A DNA stretch of 30,203 nt from positions 1 to 30,203 of the forward strand of contig JAAPAO010000440.1 of NCBI GenBank assembly GCA_013115145.1, written 5' to 3'. Source of the DNA: Perkinsus chesapeaki. Lineage: Eukaryota > Perkinsozoa > Perkinsida > Perkinsidae. The notes below the pieces were generated by a model. The model was not told the DNA's origin. It saw nothing but the letters and a program-made list of their open reading frames with translations, and did not search any database. Both the position numbers and the translations under genes were made by a program. The stretch's first letter is position 1. Every line of letters begins with the position of its first letter. Shown here one piece after another: positions 1-10,881 of the stretch.

Positions 1-175
1 ACCAACACACAACGTGCGCTCCCTACAAGCACGCTATTTTACGCTACACACAATATCTTGTGCTACACATAAAACCAACGGTGGTTGTCAGTCGCACTAG
101 GCATGACTGTGGTATTTTCTGTTACGGAGTGTTCCTTGTTCATCTGAGGAATTCAATTCCTTCAACATCCCCAGG

Positions 176-202
176 GGATAGAGGGGATGATCCCCTCTAT
201 CC
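176..202. repeat. Perfect hairpin, 12-bp stem and 3-nt loop
   Basis: GGATAGAGGGGA at 176-187 is the exact reverse complement of 191-202, with a TGA loop between. It lies in apparently non-coding DNA and is one of a series of unrelated-sequence perfect palindromes in spacers of this window. Function unknown. Confidence 0.7.
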
Positions 203-1385
203 AAATAGAAGCTCCTGAAAAAAATCTCATTTAAATCTTGTTCGCTCCTCTTAATGATATTTTTGTGATGACGTTGGAAACTTCTCTCACAAATTGTAGT
301 CTGAAATGCCAAAGATAGGCGGTATTACCTATGAAGAATAGTGTTGGACTGGGGCAGACTCAGCGAGGTTGTCTTTCTAACAGATGTTGATTGTTACCGT
401 TTCAGACGGGTGCTTCAGTTAACTAGGAGACCAGCCGACTGGGGTGCTCTGGTTGATGACCCAATGTATGTCTTTCAACGACTGTCATGCCTAACTTGCA
501 CTGTCTAGCACGGACTTGGATCCTAGGCAGCTTCCTGGGAATGCTCGTATGTCAGGAGGTTACTCAGCTTGGGTAGCCTAGCCTCTGCTCCCATAGCGAG
601 CACTGGACCCGCAAAGAATCACCCGCTATGTCTAAGAGTCCGAAGTTCAGACCACACAGCCGGAGCAAGGCGATGTTGCCATGGTCGTAGACGGAGCTGG
701 GGTTGGTTTCCGCCCTGTGTCATCCGATACGCCATGCTCGGGGCCCTAGTCTGTGATCCGAGTCTATGAGCTTCCCGTGTCATCATGTAAGTAAGTTCAT
801 TGGGATTTTCGCTGGACAATATGGCACACAGGTTAGATCTTGGGGCTTCAGGTCTCTTAGCCCACGACTATCCATGGAGCATTCAAGGCTGCTGACTTTC
901 TCCCAGAGAGAAACAGAGTTATCGTGTCGAGCTCGGGAATTGTCCTCATAATGTCGTGTCGAGCATCTACATGGGATGGCAACGCAATGCAATGAAGATG
1001 ACAAGTGAAACTGCCAACCGTTGGCAGCCAACGTACTTTGAAGCATTTTGTAGAACTTGGAGCCACCATGCGCCATTGACTAGACCAGCATGTTTTCTGG
1101 TCTAAGTGCAAAGGATTCAGGTTTCCTTAGGATATCCCTTCAAGGTTAGGCAGTAGGAACGGCATCGGTGTAAAGATATAGGAAGGTTATGCATATTGTC
1201 CATTTAGGAGCGGATATTGACAGTATCGTAGAGTGTCCGGGGCAGTTCTCTCTACCTCATCCAGATTTTGCGTGGCGCAAGCATGCGTGAGTGCACTGTG
1301 GGCGCACAATCTCCACCAGAAGTGACAATTAGACACAAACGGTAAAGGACTATTGTTGCCTTAAACGTCAGGAAATCGAGATTAG

Positions 1386-1395
1386 TTCTTTTCAG
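1386..1395 (+). promoter_or_regulatory. Candidate splice-leader or 5'UTR splice acceptor
   Basis: A T-rich run ending in CAG lies 18 nt before the start codon of the S41 peptidase gene. If the organism is a perkinsid, where spliced-leader trans-splicing is known, this is a plausible addition site. It could equally be the end of a 5'UTR intron. Confidence 0.3.
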
Positions 1396-1413
1396 GAACA
1401 ACCACTGCTTACC

Positions 1414-4083
1414 ATGCTTTTCCCCATCGCTGTGTGGTACCTTTCTGCAACTCTCGCAGTTGGACAAGCTACAAGTTCTGAACAATGGGATAAACCTTGC
1501 CGCGAGGCAGTTGGCGAAGCTTCATATTGTATCTACTACAAGGTGGGCCAGCCTGCAGTATGCCACGGTAGTGTACCACCCCTTCCTTGTGGACCATCAA
1601 ACACAACTGGCCGTCCTACACTCCCACCGCCGGCGGTTGACGAATGCTCTAAGCTTAGCCAGTCTGCTATATGGCAACACTTACCTAATGACGCGGTGAA
1701 GGATTATATGTGGGGTAAAATGGATAATGTGAACAGATGCCTTTATTCTCTCACTACCACCAACATGAAGGCTCTATTCACCCTTCACAACCTCAAGTAC
1801 GGCGTAACCGAGACCTATGCTTTTGCTGATGTTGCTAATGGCCTGCAGAACTCTGTAGAGTCAAACAACTGTGGTTTCAAGCTACACTCTTTAGATGTAG
1901 ATATTAAGAGCTTTATAGACAACAAAATTGAGGAATATGGGAATGTATTGGACAAGATGAGTGCTGACGAACAGAAGGTTTTCTTGAAGAAGAGCATCCT
2001 ATCGGCGCCCTTCCACTTTGCCTTGCAACGAGAGCTGAGCCGCCTGAATGATGCTCATACTCGATATGAGCCACCCTTCGTAGATTTCCTGTATGTTCTG
2101 CCCATCCGCTTCCAATCGAGTATGCAAGGGGGAGCTCAAGTCATCACCTTGAACATCACCGAGCTCGGTGGTTCGCGTTATCCTGAAGTTTACGGCAAGC
2201 CAGCAACTCTTCACAAAGATGGCGATATTATTGAGAAAGTTGACGATAAGCCCGTGCTCGACTGGATGCAAGAGATGGTGTCTGACGAAGGCCCCTATGT
2301 TGGTATTTATCAAGGTCCCCTACAGAGGCTTAACAACGTCTTCTTTGTGAGTGACCTCGTTACCAGAGACCTCCGACGTCGGCCACCTCCAACCGGGCCA
2401 TTAAATATCACTTTTGCTGATGGGTCTACCGAATCGGTGAATTGGCTGGCACGTCTGAGCAATTACACGAAGTCCGCTGGAGCTGATGCTATCACTTGGA
2501 GGTTCTACAATGCTCTGACTAATCGAAATCCTCTCTTCCAAAAGACGGTGGATTTCGAAGCCCAATTCTACTCTAAGAGGAGCAGCACCTTATGGGATCT
2601 TGCTGAAGACACATTTGCTGAAGGCTTCGATACCACCGCTCTGGATACCATCCTGCAGAGCTCTACGGAGAACAAGATAGATGACGATCTTCTAGCTACC
2701 GAAAGTGTGACGACCACAGCTACCAACACGGATTGGATATTTGGCACTGGATATCAATACAGGCTGCTGGATGATACTGTTGTCGTGTCTGTACCAAGCT
2801 TTGTGCCCTCTGAGGAATCCTCATTGCCAGCTATTATCTACGAGAATTTTTCGGTAGTACAAGATTTCGCTCGAAAGAACAACGTCACCCGGTTACTTTT
2901 TGATATGTCTTCTAATGGCGGAGGTTATGTCTTATCAACGCTCGCTCTGCAATGGTATGTTATCTCGAATATGAATGACATATGCTCTCCCATGGTCCGC
3001 CACATGACAGAGAATTGGCAGTCTTGGGTGGAATCATTTGGTGTCAATTTCGACGAAACTATCGATGCTTTCTTCGAGGAAAACCCTCGTCTCGTTGAAG
3101 ATCCCACATTTATCCACGGGAGGTTTCAGCAACTGTACCTTCTTATGAACTATGCTGAACAACTCCTCACCGACCCAGATACTCCTGAGAGCCAACGTAT
3201 TGAAACCGATGAGGTAGCGCGCCTGAAGTCTATTGAGGATTTCATATTATCAAGAAGGACTGCTACTTCGCGGGCATCAACTTTCAAGTTGTTCTTGACT
3301 AGTAGGAGTTTCGTCAATACTTTGACTTCCTTCGGTTCTGATATTCTCCCACAGTTCGGCTGGTATCTATTTGATAATTCGGAGCTGGTGAACCGCAAGA
3401 CTCGAAGTCCCTTTTATCCTCCCCTCAGCCAGTTCACTAAGTATAGATCTCGCCAGTGGGGAAAGACTTCGAACTATTCTGCTGAAGGTGCCTGGAGCTT
3501 CTGTTACCCCTTGGACTCTACAATGCGTTCAACAGCGGGTTCTTCTTATAGAAAAGATTACTGGACTGATGTTGCCTTCGTGACGGATGGGAATTGTGGG
3601 TCAGCGTGTTCTCTATTCACAGAGACTCTCCAGTTAACTGGAAGGGCAACTGCCTTTACCTTTGGTGCTCTGGCTGATCAACCAATGGATGTAGCTTCCT
3701 TCGGCGGCGGTAATGTTTATGAATATGATAATATATCACCAATGCTTAATATTGCTAGTCATTTGGGCTATTGGGCTACTTTTGGTGAATCGGATTGGGC
3801 TAAAAGACATACCAATAGTTGGGCTAACAAACCAATACCCTTCCCTTTCAGCGTTAGGGCAAGATTTACGTGGAATATTGGTCTTTCTGGCCGTCTTGGG
3901 CCAGACGCTCTCCCTCGGCAGTTCTATATTGTACCTCCTCATAAACATATAAATATGTGGGCGAGGAATCTAGAGGAAAGGTCCCTTATACACGAGGAGA
4001 TCGTGGGTTATAAGAACTGGACTCATCTACGTGCCAACCCTCAATTTGAAGACCTTGGTTACTGTCCGGCTTATCGCCAATGA
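1414..4083 (+). CDS. Secreted S41 (CPAF-like) serine peptidase homologue
   Basis: Intronless 889-residue protein. The first ATG after an in-frame TAG at 1330 is followed by a hydrophobic stretch (residues 1-18, ending VGQA), a likely signal peptide. A PDZ-like patch (KDGDIIEKVDDKPV) lies near residues 267-280. LNDAHTRY places a candidate catalytic His at 215, LLFDMSSNGGG at 494-504 is the S41 core glycine loop, and CGSACS at 728-733 places the candidate nucleophile at Ser730. His far upstream, Ser in a CxSxC context and a PDZ between them is the layout of CPAF-type S41 peptidases of fungi, oomycetes and chlamydiae. Several N-x-S/T sites agree with secretion. The general base after Ser730 was not identified, so activity is inferred. 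Its substrate is unknown; export could mean nutrition or host-tissue degradation. Confidence 0.8.
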   Translation: MLFPIAVWYLSATLAVGQATSSEQWDKPCREAVGEASYCIYYKVGQPAVCHGSVPPLPCGPSNTTGRPTLPPPAVDECSKLSQSAIWQHLPNDAVKDYMWGKMDNVNRCLYSLTTTNMKALFTLHNLKYGVTETYAFADVANGLQNSVESNNCGFKLHSLDVDIKSFIDNKIEEYGNVLDKMSADEQKVFLKKSILSAPFHFALQRELSRLNDAHTRYEPPFVDFLYVLPIRFQSSMQGGAQVITLNITELGGSRYPEVYGKPATLHKDGDIIEKVDDKPVLDWMQEMVSDEGPYVGIYQGPLQRLNNVFFVSDLVTRDLRRRPPPTGPLNITFADGSTESVNWLARLSNYTKSAGADAITWRFYNALTNRNPLFQKTVDFEAQFYSKRSSTLWDLAEDTFAEGFDTTALDTILQSSTENKIDDDLLATESVTTTATNTDWIFGTGYQYRLLDDTVVVSVPSFVPSEESSLPAIIYENFSVVQDFARKNNVTRLLFDMSSNGGGYVLSTLALQWYVISNMNDICSPMVRHMTENWQSWVESFGVNFDETIDAFFEENPRLVEDPTFIHGRFQQLYLLMNYAEQLLTDPDTPESQRIETDEVARLKSIEDFILSRRTATSRASTFKLFLTSRSFVNTLTSFGSDILPQFGWYLFDNSELVNRKTRSPFYPPLSQFTKYRSRQWGKTSNYSAEGAWSFCYPLDSTMRSTAGSSYRKDYWTDVAFVTDGNCGSACSLFTETLQLTGRATAFTFGALADQPMDVASFGGGNVYEYDNISPMLNIASHLGYWATFGESDWAKRHTNSWANKPIPFPFSVRARFTWNIGLSGRLGPDALPRQFYIVPPHKHINMWARNLEERSLIHEEIVGYKNWTHLRANPQFEDLGYCPAYRQ

Positions 4084-4544
4084 ATATGACCTATCAACTA
4101 GATAAACTAGACTGAAGTCCGAGATAGTGAGGCTCCCTTGATGCTCAGACTCCATCTCGACGAGAGCTATTTCCGGAGAATGTAACTCCAATGACTTGGT
4201 TACGAGCTACAAGCTTTATTATCCTACAAAATTATATCTGTCGCCTTCTGGTTCTTGAGTTTGAAATATCAATGATGAATAGTATGGCGTAGTGTGCTCG
4301 ACTGAGTGGGTTTTCGCGAGGCAGCTTCCTCCACATCATAGGAACGTTAAGGATAATATCAACCAGGTATCGGCGACAACTCGTCGCCTGATAGTCGCAC
4401 GATGACATCTTACAGTTACATTCTTCTGGGTGAACGATACAGTAACAAAACAGTATAGGTATTGAACAGGGTTCGAAGAACCCTCTCGACAGTTGCACAT
4501 AGTGTAACTAAGCCATTTTTGGCGTTGGACTATAAACTAAAACA

Positions 4545-4559
4545 CACGATGACATCGTG
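4545..4559. repeat. Palindrome, 7+1+7
   Basis: CACGATG A CATCGTG is a perfect palindrome around a central base, in the AT-rich spacer. Confidence 0.6.
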
Positions 4560-4830
4560 CACTACATGTATTACTAGTTGATTTATAGTAGGTCATATAA
4601 TATAAATATAGTTAATCTCGTGATATTCATTAACATAAAGAAAATATATTATATTCACAACATCATATTCAAGAGAAATATGATGTATTGAATCAATTAA
4701 GCAATCATTGCCATTCATTGCCATTCGAAAGGAACGCTCGGAATGCGTTAATCTCACTCAGGATATATCAAATAATTCATGCCTATTACAGGAGTACAGG
4801 AGTAGGAGCTGTGCTATGCAGCTGTACGTT

Positions 4831-4862
4831 ACTGTAACCGTTACAGTGTAACATCGTTACAG
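4831..4862. repeat. Nested GTTAC/GTAAC palindromes
   Basis: ACTGTAAC C GTTACAGT (4831-4847) is a perfect palindrome. The following bases repeat GTAAC and GTTAC again, to 4862, so several alternative hairpins can form. Confidence 0.6.
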
Positions 4863-5050
4863 CTCTCGATATCGAAAAATGCTCGAGTGCGAAATCGCTT
4901 TGATATAGTGCGAGAGTATTCTCGAGTCGGCGGCACAATTCAATCGGCGTAGTCGAGGACGATACTCGCAGCACCAGAACCGGCCGGTGCGAGGAGGTTA
5001 AGTGGCTCTAGGCATGACTTGCTCACTTAGTTGTACCGTTGAGATGGGTG

Positions 5051-5085
5051 GCACCCATTGGGTGCGCATCCAGGACTTAAGTCCT
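5051..5085. repeat. Two adjacent perfect palindromes
   Basis: GCACCCA T TGGGTGC at 5051-5065 is followed 6 nt later by AGGACTTAAGTCCT at 5072-5085, both perfect. A similar motif pair (an AGTCC/GGACT palindrome and a TGGGTG/CACCCA hairpin) recurs at 22513-22564. Confidence 0.6.
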
Positions 5086-5153
5086 ATTAAAGTTTGTATT
5101 TCTGATGACGTCGGACTATTGAACACAAATCATGCTACTCTACACGAAAACCT

Positions 5154-6274
5154 CTAATCAATCTTTGCATTGCTCAGGAAAATTCGCTGTAAGCGCCTCA
5201 CTTCCTCACCAACCTTCGCGGATAATTGAAGAGCTTTCTCACCAGGCCCGAACAACTCGAGCGTTCTGGTTAACCACCTATCCATGCTATGTGGTTTGTT
5301 GTTCCTCGAATAGTCAGCATTCATCAGTAAACCCAAGAGCCTTTGGAAGAATTCGGTTGCTCGTGGATATCTCTGAGGGCACCGGAGCATATCAGCGAGA
5401 GAGCGTTGCAACTTTCGATCCAATTCTTCAAATGGAATAATACCGCAGGACACCAGCTTCGTCAGTAACATCGCATCAAGAGGGACATTCGCGAGTCGCC
5501 GTGAGCCCCATCTTATAAGCATGGTGACCATTAGTGAGGTTCGAGCGGTATCAAACAGCGACGATGAAGCCTTCTTCGGTGGTAAGACGCGTGTCTTTCC
5601 ACGACGGAAACAGTCTCTGACATAGTCTAAAACCGTTAAAGTATTTATATAGACCTTCTTCGCGATCTCAGGGATGCTCGCGTCGTGGAAGTATACATTA
5701 TGATCAAGGGCTCAAGGCACAAAACTAAACTTAAAAAGTAGACGTCCAATTCGAAGCCTAGCGCCATCTGTCAGGTCGGAACAGCTTATTCGTGTCAACC
5801 TAGAGGAGTAGAGCCGACATCTCAATTGGAGTTGTAAACGCGTAGGGCCAGGTGCCTTGACGAGAGAACATGCTGAAATGACTCGTAGTTCCCAGTGGTA
5901 GCTTCCTGCAGGGACCATCAGTGAATCGTCCAGGATATACTTTATGATTTTAGGGGCGAGCAGTTTTATCGAGCAAAGCCAACCGATCAGTTTCATAAGG
6001 CCGGGCATACGCATCATCACCCTTTCGATATCTCCGTTAGAGTTACCCAGTTCCGGTAGTAGAGCCTCATAAGATCTTTGGCTCCAGTCTGTAGTAGCGC
6101 GGCGCATTGTCGCCAAAAGAGCAGTGCTCTGGAGAACCATTCGTCGTTGAACGTATAAGTCACAGTAAACTTGGCATTAAAGGCTTCCTCAGCGGCCCTC
6201 TCGGCTATAGTTTCACCGATAGATACAAGCTTCCAAGGGTCCTCGAGATCCCGGTGGACTAAACCAGTGGCCAT
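5154..6274 (-). pseudogene. Truncated HEAT-type gene (eIF4G MIF4G/MA3- or NOT1-like)
   Basis: Minus-strand coding blocks. Block 1 (6274 to about 6020) includes ETIAERAAEEAFNAKF. Block 2 (6140-5712, another frame) has GLMKLIGWLCSIKLLAPKII, which resembles the MIF4G helix pair of eIF4G (FIGELY...LT..I). Block 3 (about 5710-5154) has LLTKLVSCGIIPFEELD and PRATEFFQRLLGLL, the helical repeat pattern of MA3 or NOT1 HEAT repeats. Blocks 1 and 2 overlap in different frames, so either a frameshift or an unrecognised intron lies near 6030-6130; an intron could end at about 5711. The first part of a MIF4G domain is missing, and an in-frame TAA directly precedes 6274, where transposase sequence starts on the other strand. 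This suggests a gene remnant cut at its 5' side. The family call is tentative. Confidence 0.4.
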
Positions 6275-6309
6275 ATCTTGGCGAGGTTATTGTCAGCAAG
6301 ACGATTGAG

Positions 6310-7490
6310 GTGGTAAGTCAGGTGACGTCTAAACTCATTTTGAGAGATATCATCATCCGCGATCATTCTTTTGATCCAAAAGTTTTAATGAGAGGAGGCA
6401 GCGGCAGTTCAAAACCAATTCGCAGCTTCGAAGGCTACTTACAACCCGAAGACTGGAGGAGCTACTGGGGTGCACTGGTGTACGCTCCGCGTACAAATAA
6501 TGCAGTAGAAGGTTTAATAAAGAACTTAAATCCTGGCTTACTGCTTCGAGGCGCCGTGTAACTCTCGCCCATTTTGCGGCCCTGATTCAAAACTCTGGGG
6601 TGTTCGTCCACCTCTCACAGTACGGGAAGGACAATATACGAGGAACTGACACTGAAGCCATTCGCAAGCAGTAAGCCAATGGAAAATGTATCACCAATGA
6701 ATCGTCGCCATGTAAAATGATAGCTGGATTACGCGGGAAGGTGGATTGAAGAAAGTGGCACATGGTACTGTTCGCGAGGAGCTGAAACGTCTCCGTACCG
6801 GAAGATTTATTTCCCTGCTTGATGCTAGGAAACTGAAACAAAAATATTGTACTGTGAGTTACACAAAAGCTGCCGATCTCACCATAACGCCGCCCGAAGG
6901 ACCTCTTCGTAGCTGCACAGAGTGGATCCGAACATCGTGCTGTTCTCACGTTTCGTGCGTTGCCAGTGCGATGGGAAAATTCACCTCGACAGAAGCTGCA
7001 CGGGAATGGATGTTGCAAGCAGCATACTTTGAGCGCCCTAAGAGAAAACGGGAGAGAGATGGGAGGATTGGAGTTAATGAGCATACAAGCGACGTGAGGT
7101 ACGGCTTGAACAAGCCTACAGCCAAGCGAGCGAGAGTTCCTACCACCACCGCCGCCGCGAATTCATCTTCCTACTCATCGGTCAATGTTGACACTGACCC
7201 GTCTGACATGGTATCTGGTGATTCATTGGGCGAACCTGCTCAGTGTGATACCAGTCCGGGCGTGGCAGACAACAAAACAGGTTCGTTGGCCATCCCATGA
7301 ACAAGGAGAGGAGTCTTACTGTGGCTGCGGCGGGACGTGGGACTCAGCAATGATAGAGTGTTCCAACAAACGCTGTCTATTCAAGTGGTGGCATTTCGAC
7401 TGCATCGAAGCCTACAGTATGGCAGCCGGAGTAGACGCTGGCACAGAGGGAGCAACTAACAATACCAAAAAGTGATTCTGCTTCAGTTGC
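6310..7490 (+). pseudogene. Decayed Mutator-like transposase with C-terminal PHD finger
   Basis: Three coding blocks in three frames. Block 1 (6310-6561) holds APRTNNAVEG (about 6484-6513), the C-terminal 'TNNavEg' signature of MULE transposases. Block 2, shifted at about 6520, continues with ELKSWLTASRRRVTLAHFAA, up to a stop near 6673. Block 3 (6746-7300) has a Cys/His cluster (CTEW...SCCSHVSC) like a degenerate SWIM zinc knuckle, then a basic KRKRER stretch. Another frame (about 7280-7490) encodes a PHD finger: CGC, ECSNKRC, WWHFDC, then FCFSC. A TGA at 7473-7475 sits exactly where PHD fingers have Trp before the last CxxC. The N-terminal catalytic part is absent. Frameshifts, stop and 5' truncation mark a dead element, although some shifts could be introns. 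Confidence 0.55.
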
Positions 7491-8099
7491 AGGGGCAAGA
7501 CTTCAAGAGCGCCACAGCGTTCCTAGGAGATTGAATCTCTGAGATTTAAAGGTAGGTAGAACGCAAGTATCAGGAGGGTTTGGTGTGATAGATATCTATG
7601 ATAGACAGCACCACAAATTCCGATCGATCTATCAGGTACAACCTCATCATATTTCGGATGGGCCTACACGGAGCAAAAACCTATGTTTATCGAAATGAGA
7701 TAAAAACTTGTTGTTAAGCCTATTCATTCTGTATCAATTGTATCGGTGGACAAAATTGTTCAATGCTGCAATGTGCATGATGTCAAGCATGAGTGTGTTG
7801 TGTGAGAAATGGCGGGCTGCGTATAAGCTTTACAATTATATAATATAATATCTCCAACCCGCGGAATCACCTCCCCATGAAGAGCTAAACCCTTCACGTG
7901 GCTCCTGCACTGCAGTCTACAGTCTTTGTTGTTGGACCCTCTCTATTGGGAATGGTAATATCGTCTGTTCTGGACGGTACTTACTCCACCAGGTTGACTC
8001 CACGTGATGATGATATGAGTAACTGTAGCCACTTCTAGCAATATCTCTTGCAATCAAATCTAACTATATTCACAGTCCATTATTAGGTACACAATCGCT

Positions 8100-8122
8100 G
8101 AATATCAGCGAGGCTGATATTC
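8100..8122. repeat. Perfect hairpin, 10-bp stem
   Basis: GAATATCAGC, GAG, GCTGATATTC: a perfect stem with a 3-nt loop in non-coding DNA. Confidence 0.65.
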
Positions 8123-8402
8123 CTCAGGCGAATTGGTTTAATGAAATTCAGCAGCTGAACATGGGATAAACTTGGCAACTAAGGAAATACTCTCGACCCA
8201 CAATAGGGGAGCAACAGAAATCCAGATCGTAGATTCAAGGAGTTCTTGATGCGGAGCCTCATATAAAATACAGTGCTTCAACACTAAGTTGACAGAAAAG
8301 GTACCCTAAAGGATCATCATCCATACACTCACGAAAGTTCGTGAAAATTACTTTTTAATGCTAACGAGACACCTGCCTGAAACGCTCGAATACACAGGAG
8401 GG

Positions 8403-8417
8403 CCTGGCAGTGCCAGG
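8403..8417. repeat. Palindrome CCTGGCA-G-TGCCAGG
   Basis: Perfect 7+1+7 palindrome. The following bases (CTGGCAcctGCCAG) form a second, overlapping inverted repeat, so alternative hairpins are possible. Confidence 0.6.
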
Positions 8418-9515
8418 CTGGCACCTGCCAGGAAGATATAAGATATATATTATCCGCGAAGAGCATATTTGCGAGCAGACACAGCCAATTTGCTCAACAA
8501 CACCGCTTCACTCTAGCGCCGTAACAACATCCAGCTCCATTGCGGTGGTGATATCACCAGGAGCGCGGACTGAAGGCACCGGTATGAAGTCTGACCGAGT
8601 TGCCGGTAAATATTGTGTGAGCTCTGTTCAATAGAGTCTATACAGATGCGGGATGGGTACTCACTTTGTAATAGTCTAGCGCCAGTGACTCTCGCCCACC
8701 TAGTCAAAAACTAGTTACAGGCAACACAAAGACGCTAGTACTTTTAGCCTAATAGGAACGTTGTTTTAAGCAACTTGTTTACATTGCGTGTTACAATAAA
8801 CTTCAACAGGGACATGTTGCAATGACGTCCATCCAACAGAAATGCCTGCCTTGGTCGTAGTTGTAGCCTTACCATGACGGGACAGCCACACAATCGGAGT
8901 AACTCAATCTACTAACGTCGAAAATCCAGCGTCCAGCTCCCAACGGTGACTTGTCTATGTTAGCAACAGTCTGTGCGTCGCTGGATGACTTCGGACAGGT
9001 CTTGGCCCGTGTGGCCCAACTAGTCTTGCCGTAACTACTATCGTGCCTAAAGGCTGGGCCGACCTCTCGGGGGTACCCAAGTCAGGATTCTGCAATTACA
9101 TGCGTTCAGTGACATGGCCCATGGCATGTCATGTACGCCGTGATCCCGTAGCAGTTCAGATTGGACAACTTCCACATTGTCTGGCTAGTTTCGGGGTGTT
9201 TTATGGTTTTCGTAGGCACTGGGAAACCCCTTGTTCACACATAGTTCATCTTACTAAATGCTACCTGGCACGTGTTACTTGTGACTCACAAGTTGTGAGG
9301 TTTACACGCTGACGGGTTTCTAGGATACTTATTACTTTGGTTCCGGTGACTCATATGGTGGAAAGTCAATAATAAGTCAGTATTCAGCGAACAATGAGAC
9401 GTGTAGCCCACCAGCCTGGTGGTCTCATTGGTTGCTAACGAACGGTTTGTGGATCACTGAAGATTGAGTAGAAGAAAACACAACACCACAGGAAAGACTA
9501 ATCGGTGACTTGCTG

Positions 9516-9523
9516 TAAGTGAC
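9516..9523. repeat. Target-site duplication, left copy
   Basis: TAAGTGAC directly abuts the left end of the hAT-type element and is repeated exactly at 10235-10242. An 8-bp duplication is the hallmark length for hAT transposition. Confidence 0.88.
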
Positions 9524-10234
9524 TAGAGGTGGGCGTCCGGTCCGGTCCGGTCGTGTCCGGTTGTCCGGTCCGGCAAAAAACCGGTCCGGACCGGTCCGGA
9601 GTTCCTCGCAAATTCCGCCCCCCGTCCGGAAGGCGGATCCGGCCTGTCCGGTGCAGTCCGGTGTAGTCCGTTGCGAGCTGGGCTTGCCGGATAACCCTGT
9701 CCGGAGTCCGGACTTGTCCGCTCGAGTCTGTGGCGAGCGCGGCCGTGGTGAAACGGCTGTGAGATATGTCAGCCAGATGAAAGCCGAGTTTAATCATTGA
9801 AAGAGATGTAGAGTTCTCATACCACTTGAGTGTTACCGGCACAGATATTTAAAATATGCCAGCCTCGACTAGAAGTAAATCTCAATTGCATGACGTTTGC
9901 ATGACTAAATGTTTTGAGCCAATTGAAGTTGAGTTTTCTGAAAAAACTGCCACTTACTAATAACATGATGTTATGTGTCATGTATTAACGGTCCTATCAA
10001 CGGTACCGTCGGTCCACTGGGATTCCCACACTCTGCAACTCAAGAAATCCAAAAGCTGCTCCAGTACAGCATACTTTCGTTTCGCTAGAAAGTGCTTGTT
10101 TATTGCGAAATGTCCGGCCGGACCCGGACGTTTCCTTGCAACGGATCCGTTCCGGATCCGGCCGGACTTTCAGAAAATCTCCTACCGGACAAGACCGGAA
10201 CGGATCGACTTAGCTTGTCCGCTGCCCACCTCTA
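9524..10234. mobile_element. 711-bp non-autonomous hAT transposon
   Basis: The element starts TAGAGGTGGGC (9524-9534) and ends with the exact reverse complement GCCCACCTCTA (10224-10234), an 11-bp terminal inverted repeat of hAT type. It is flanked by identical 8-bp copies of TAAGTGAC. Both subterminal zones are packed with GTCCGG/CCGGAC motifs, dense at about 9535-9725 and again at about 10110-10222. Such arrays are typical transposase-binding regions of hAT elements. The open frames inside are low-complexity consequences of the CCGG repeats and show no transposase, dimerisation domain or zinc finger, so movement would need a transposase supplied elsewhere. The intact ends and undamaged target duplication suggest a fairly recent insertion. 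Confidence 0.88.
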
Positions 10235-10242
10235 TAAGTGAC
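10235..10242. repeat. Target-site duplication, right copy
   Basis: TAAGTGAC, identical to 9516-9523, immediately following the right terminal repeat of the hAT element. Confidence 0.88.
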
Positions 10243-10881
10243 TCAGTAACACACTGTCACAGTTAAGCACTGTAATGTGTGCACGCGTGCAAAAACGCTC
10301 GTGCAAGTGCAGGAATGTGAGAAAAATGGACGCGCTAGGATTTGATCCGGAGAAGCTTCTGGCCAGTATCTACTGTAGCTCGCTGAAACTGAAACTTGCT
10401 GGAAATTCGTTGCGACTGCGGAGCTGTGTAGTACGCGGGACGGAAGCATTCGATAGTTTGCTATCCCCGGGGGGACTTCGTGCTACCCCGTGGGGTCAAG
10501 GGCATCGACCAACCATAGGCTGACAAGTCGTTGAGTAAGGTCTATCGGACGGCTGTTACACCGCGGGGGTTGCGGAATAACAGTGTTGTGTAAAAGCGAT
10601 TCCACCACTTAATCAGCTCATAGACGCTGCGCATACATTTGGACCCTAGCACGCATACGTATGGACCGCGCAGCAATCTCAGACCAGATATAGACTTGAG
10701 CACTTGCACACTCTAACACTTCCTCAAGTTATATCCCACGTCCGCGTCCGTCCTCCTCCTTCTCGTCATGGTGGGATCTCTCCGAGTGTGGCACTACTTA
10801 AGACTGGCTGAAGGCTTCGGAATGGTTTCGTAGGAGCATGCATTGGAACGCATTATTCCTTCAGCTTGTCGCGTTCCCCCA
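10243..10881. other. Spacer upstream of TRM10
   Basis: An open frame at about 10275-10523 (containing MDALGFDPEKLLASIY) shows no known motif and no clear splice partner. Otherwise nothing recognisable. The TRM10 promoter and 5'UTR must lie here. Confidence 0.4.

Larger units (their letters stand above)
1..1413. other. Upstream spacer, no gene recognised
   Basis: Only short overlapping open frames (60-100 codons) on both strands, none with a recognisable motif, a credible signal peptide or a splice pattern joining them. The one clear structure is the hairpin at 176-202. A pyrimidine-rich stretch ending in CAG at 1386-1395 belongs to the next gene. A small or rapidly evolving gene here cannot be excluded. 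Confidence 0.4.
4084..5153. other. AT-rich spacer rich in small palindromes
   Basis: No supported gene. About 4500-4720 is strongly AT-rich. From 4400 to 5090 there are repeated short inverted repeats (listed separately) and a small direct repeat, ATTGCCATTC, near 4708-4727. It separates the end of the peptidase gene from the 3' end of a minus-strand gene. Confidence 0.5.
7491..9515. other. Two-kilobase spacer, no gene recognised
   Basis: No open frame over 100 codons and no motif in the short ones. It contains hairpins at 8100-8122 and 8403-8417. It ends at the hAT element's target-site duplication. Confidence 0.45.

Noticed and set aside
9498-9842. Pro/Gly/Arg-rich protein
   Set aside because: A product of the CCGG repeats of the hAT element's end, open in several frames.
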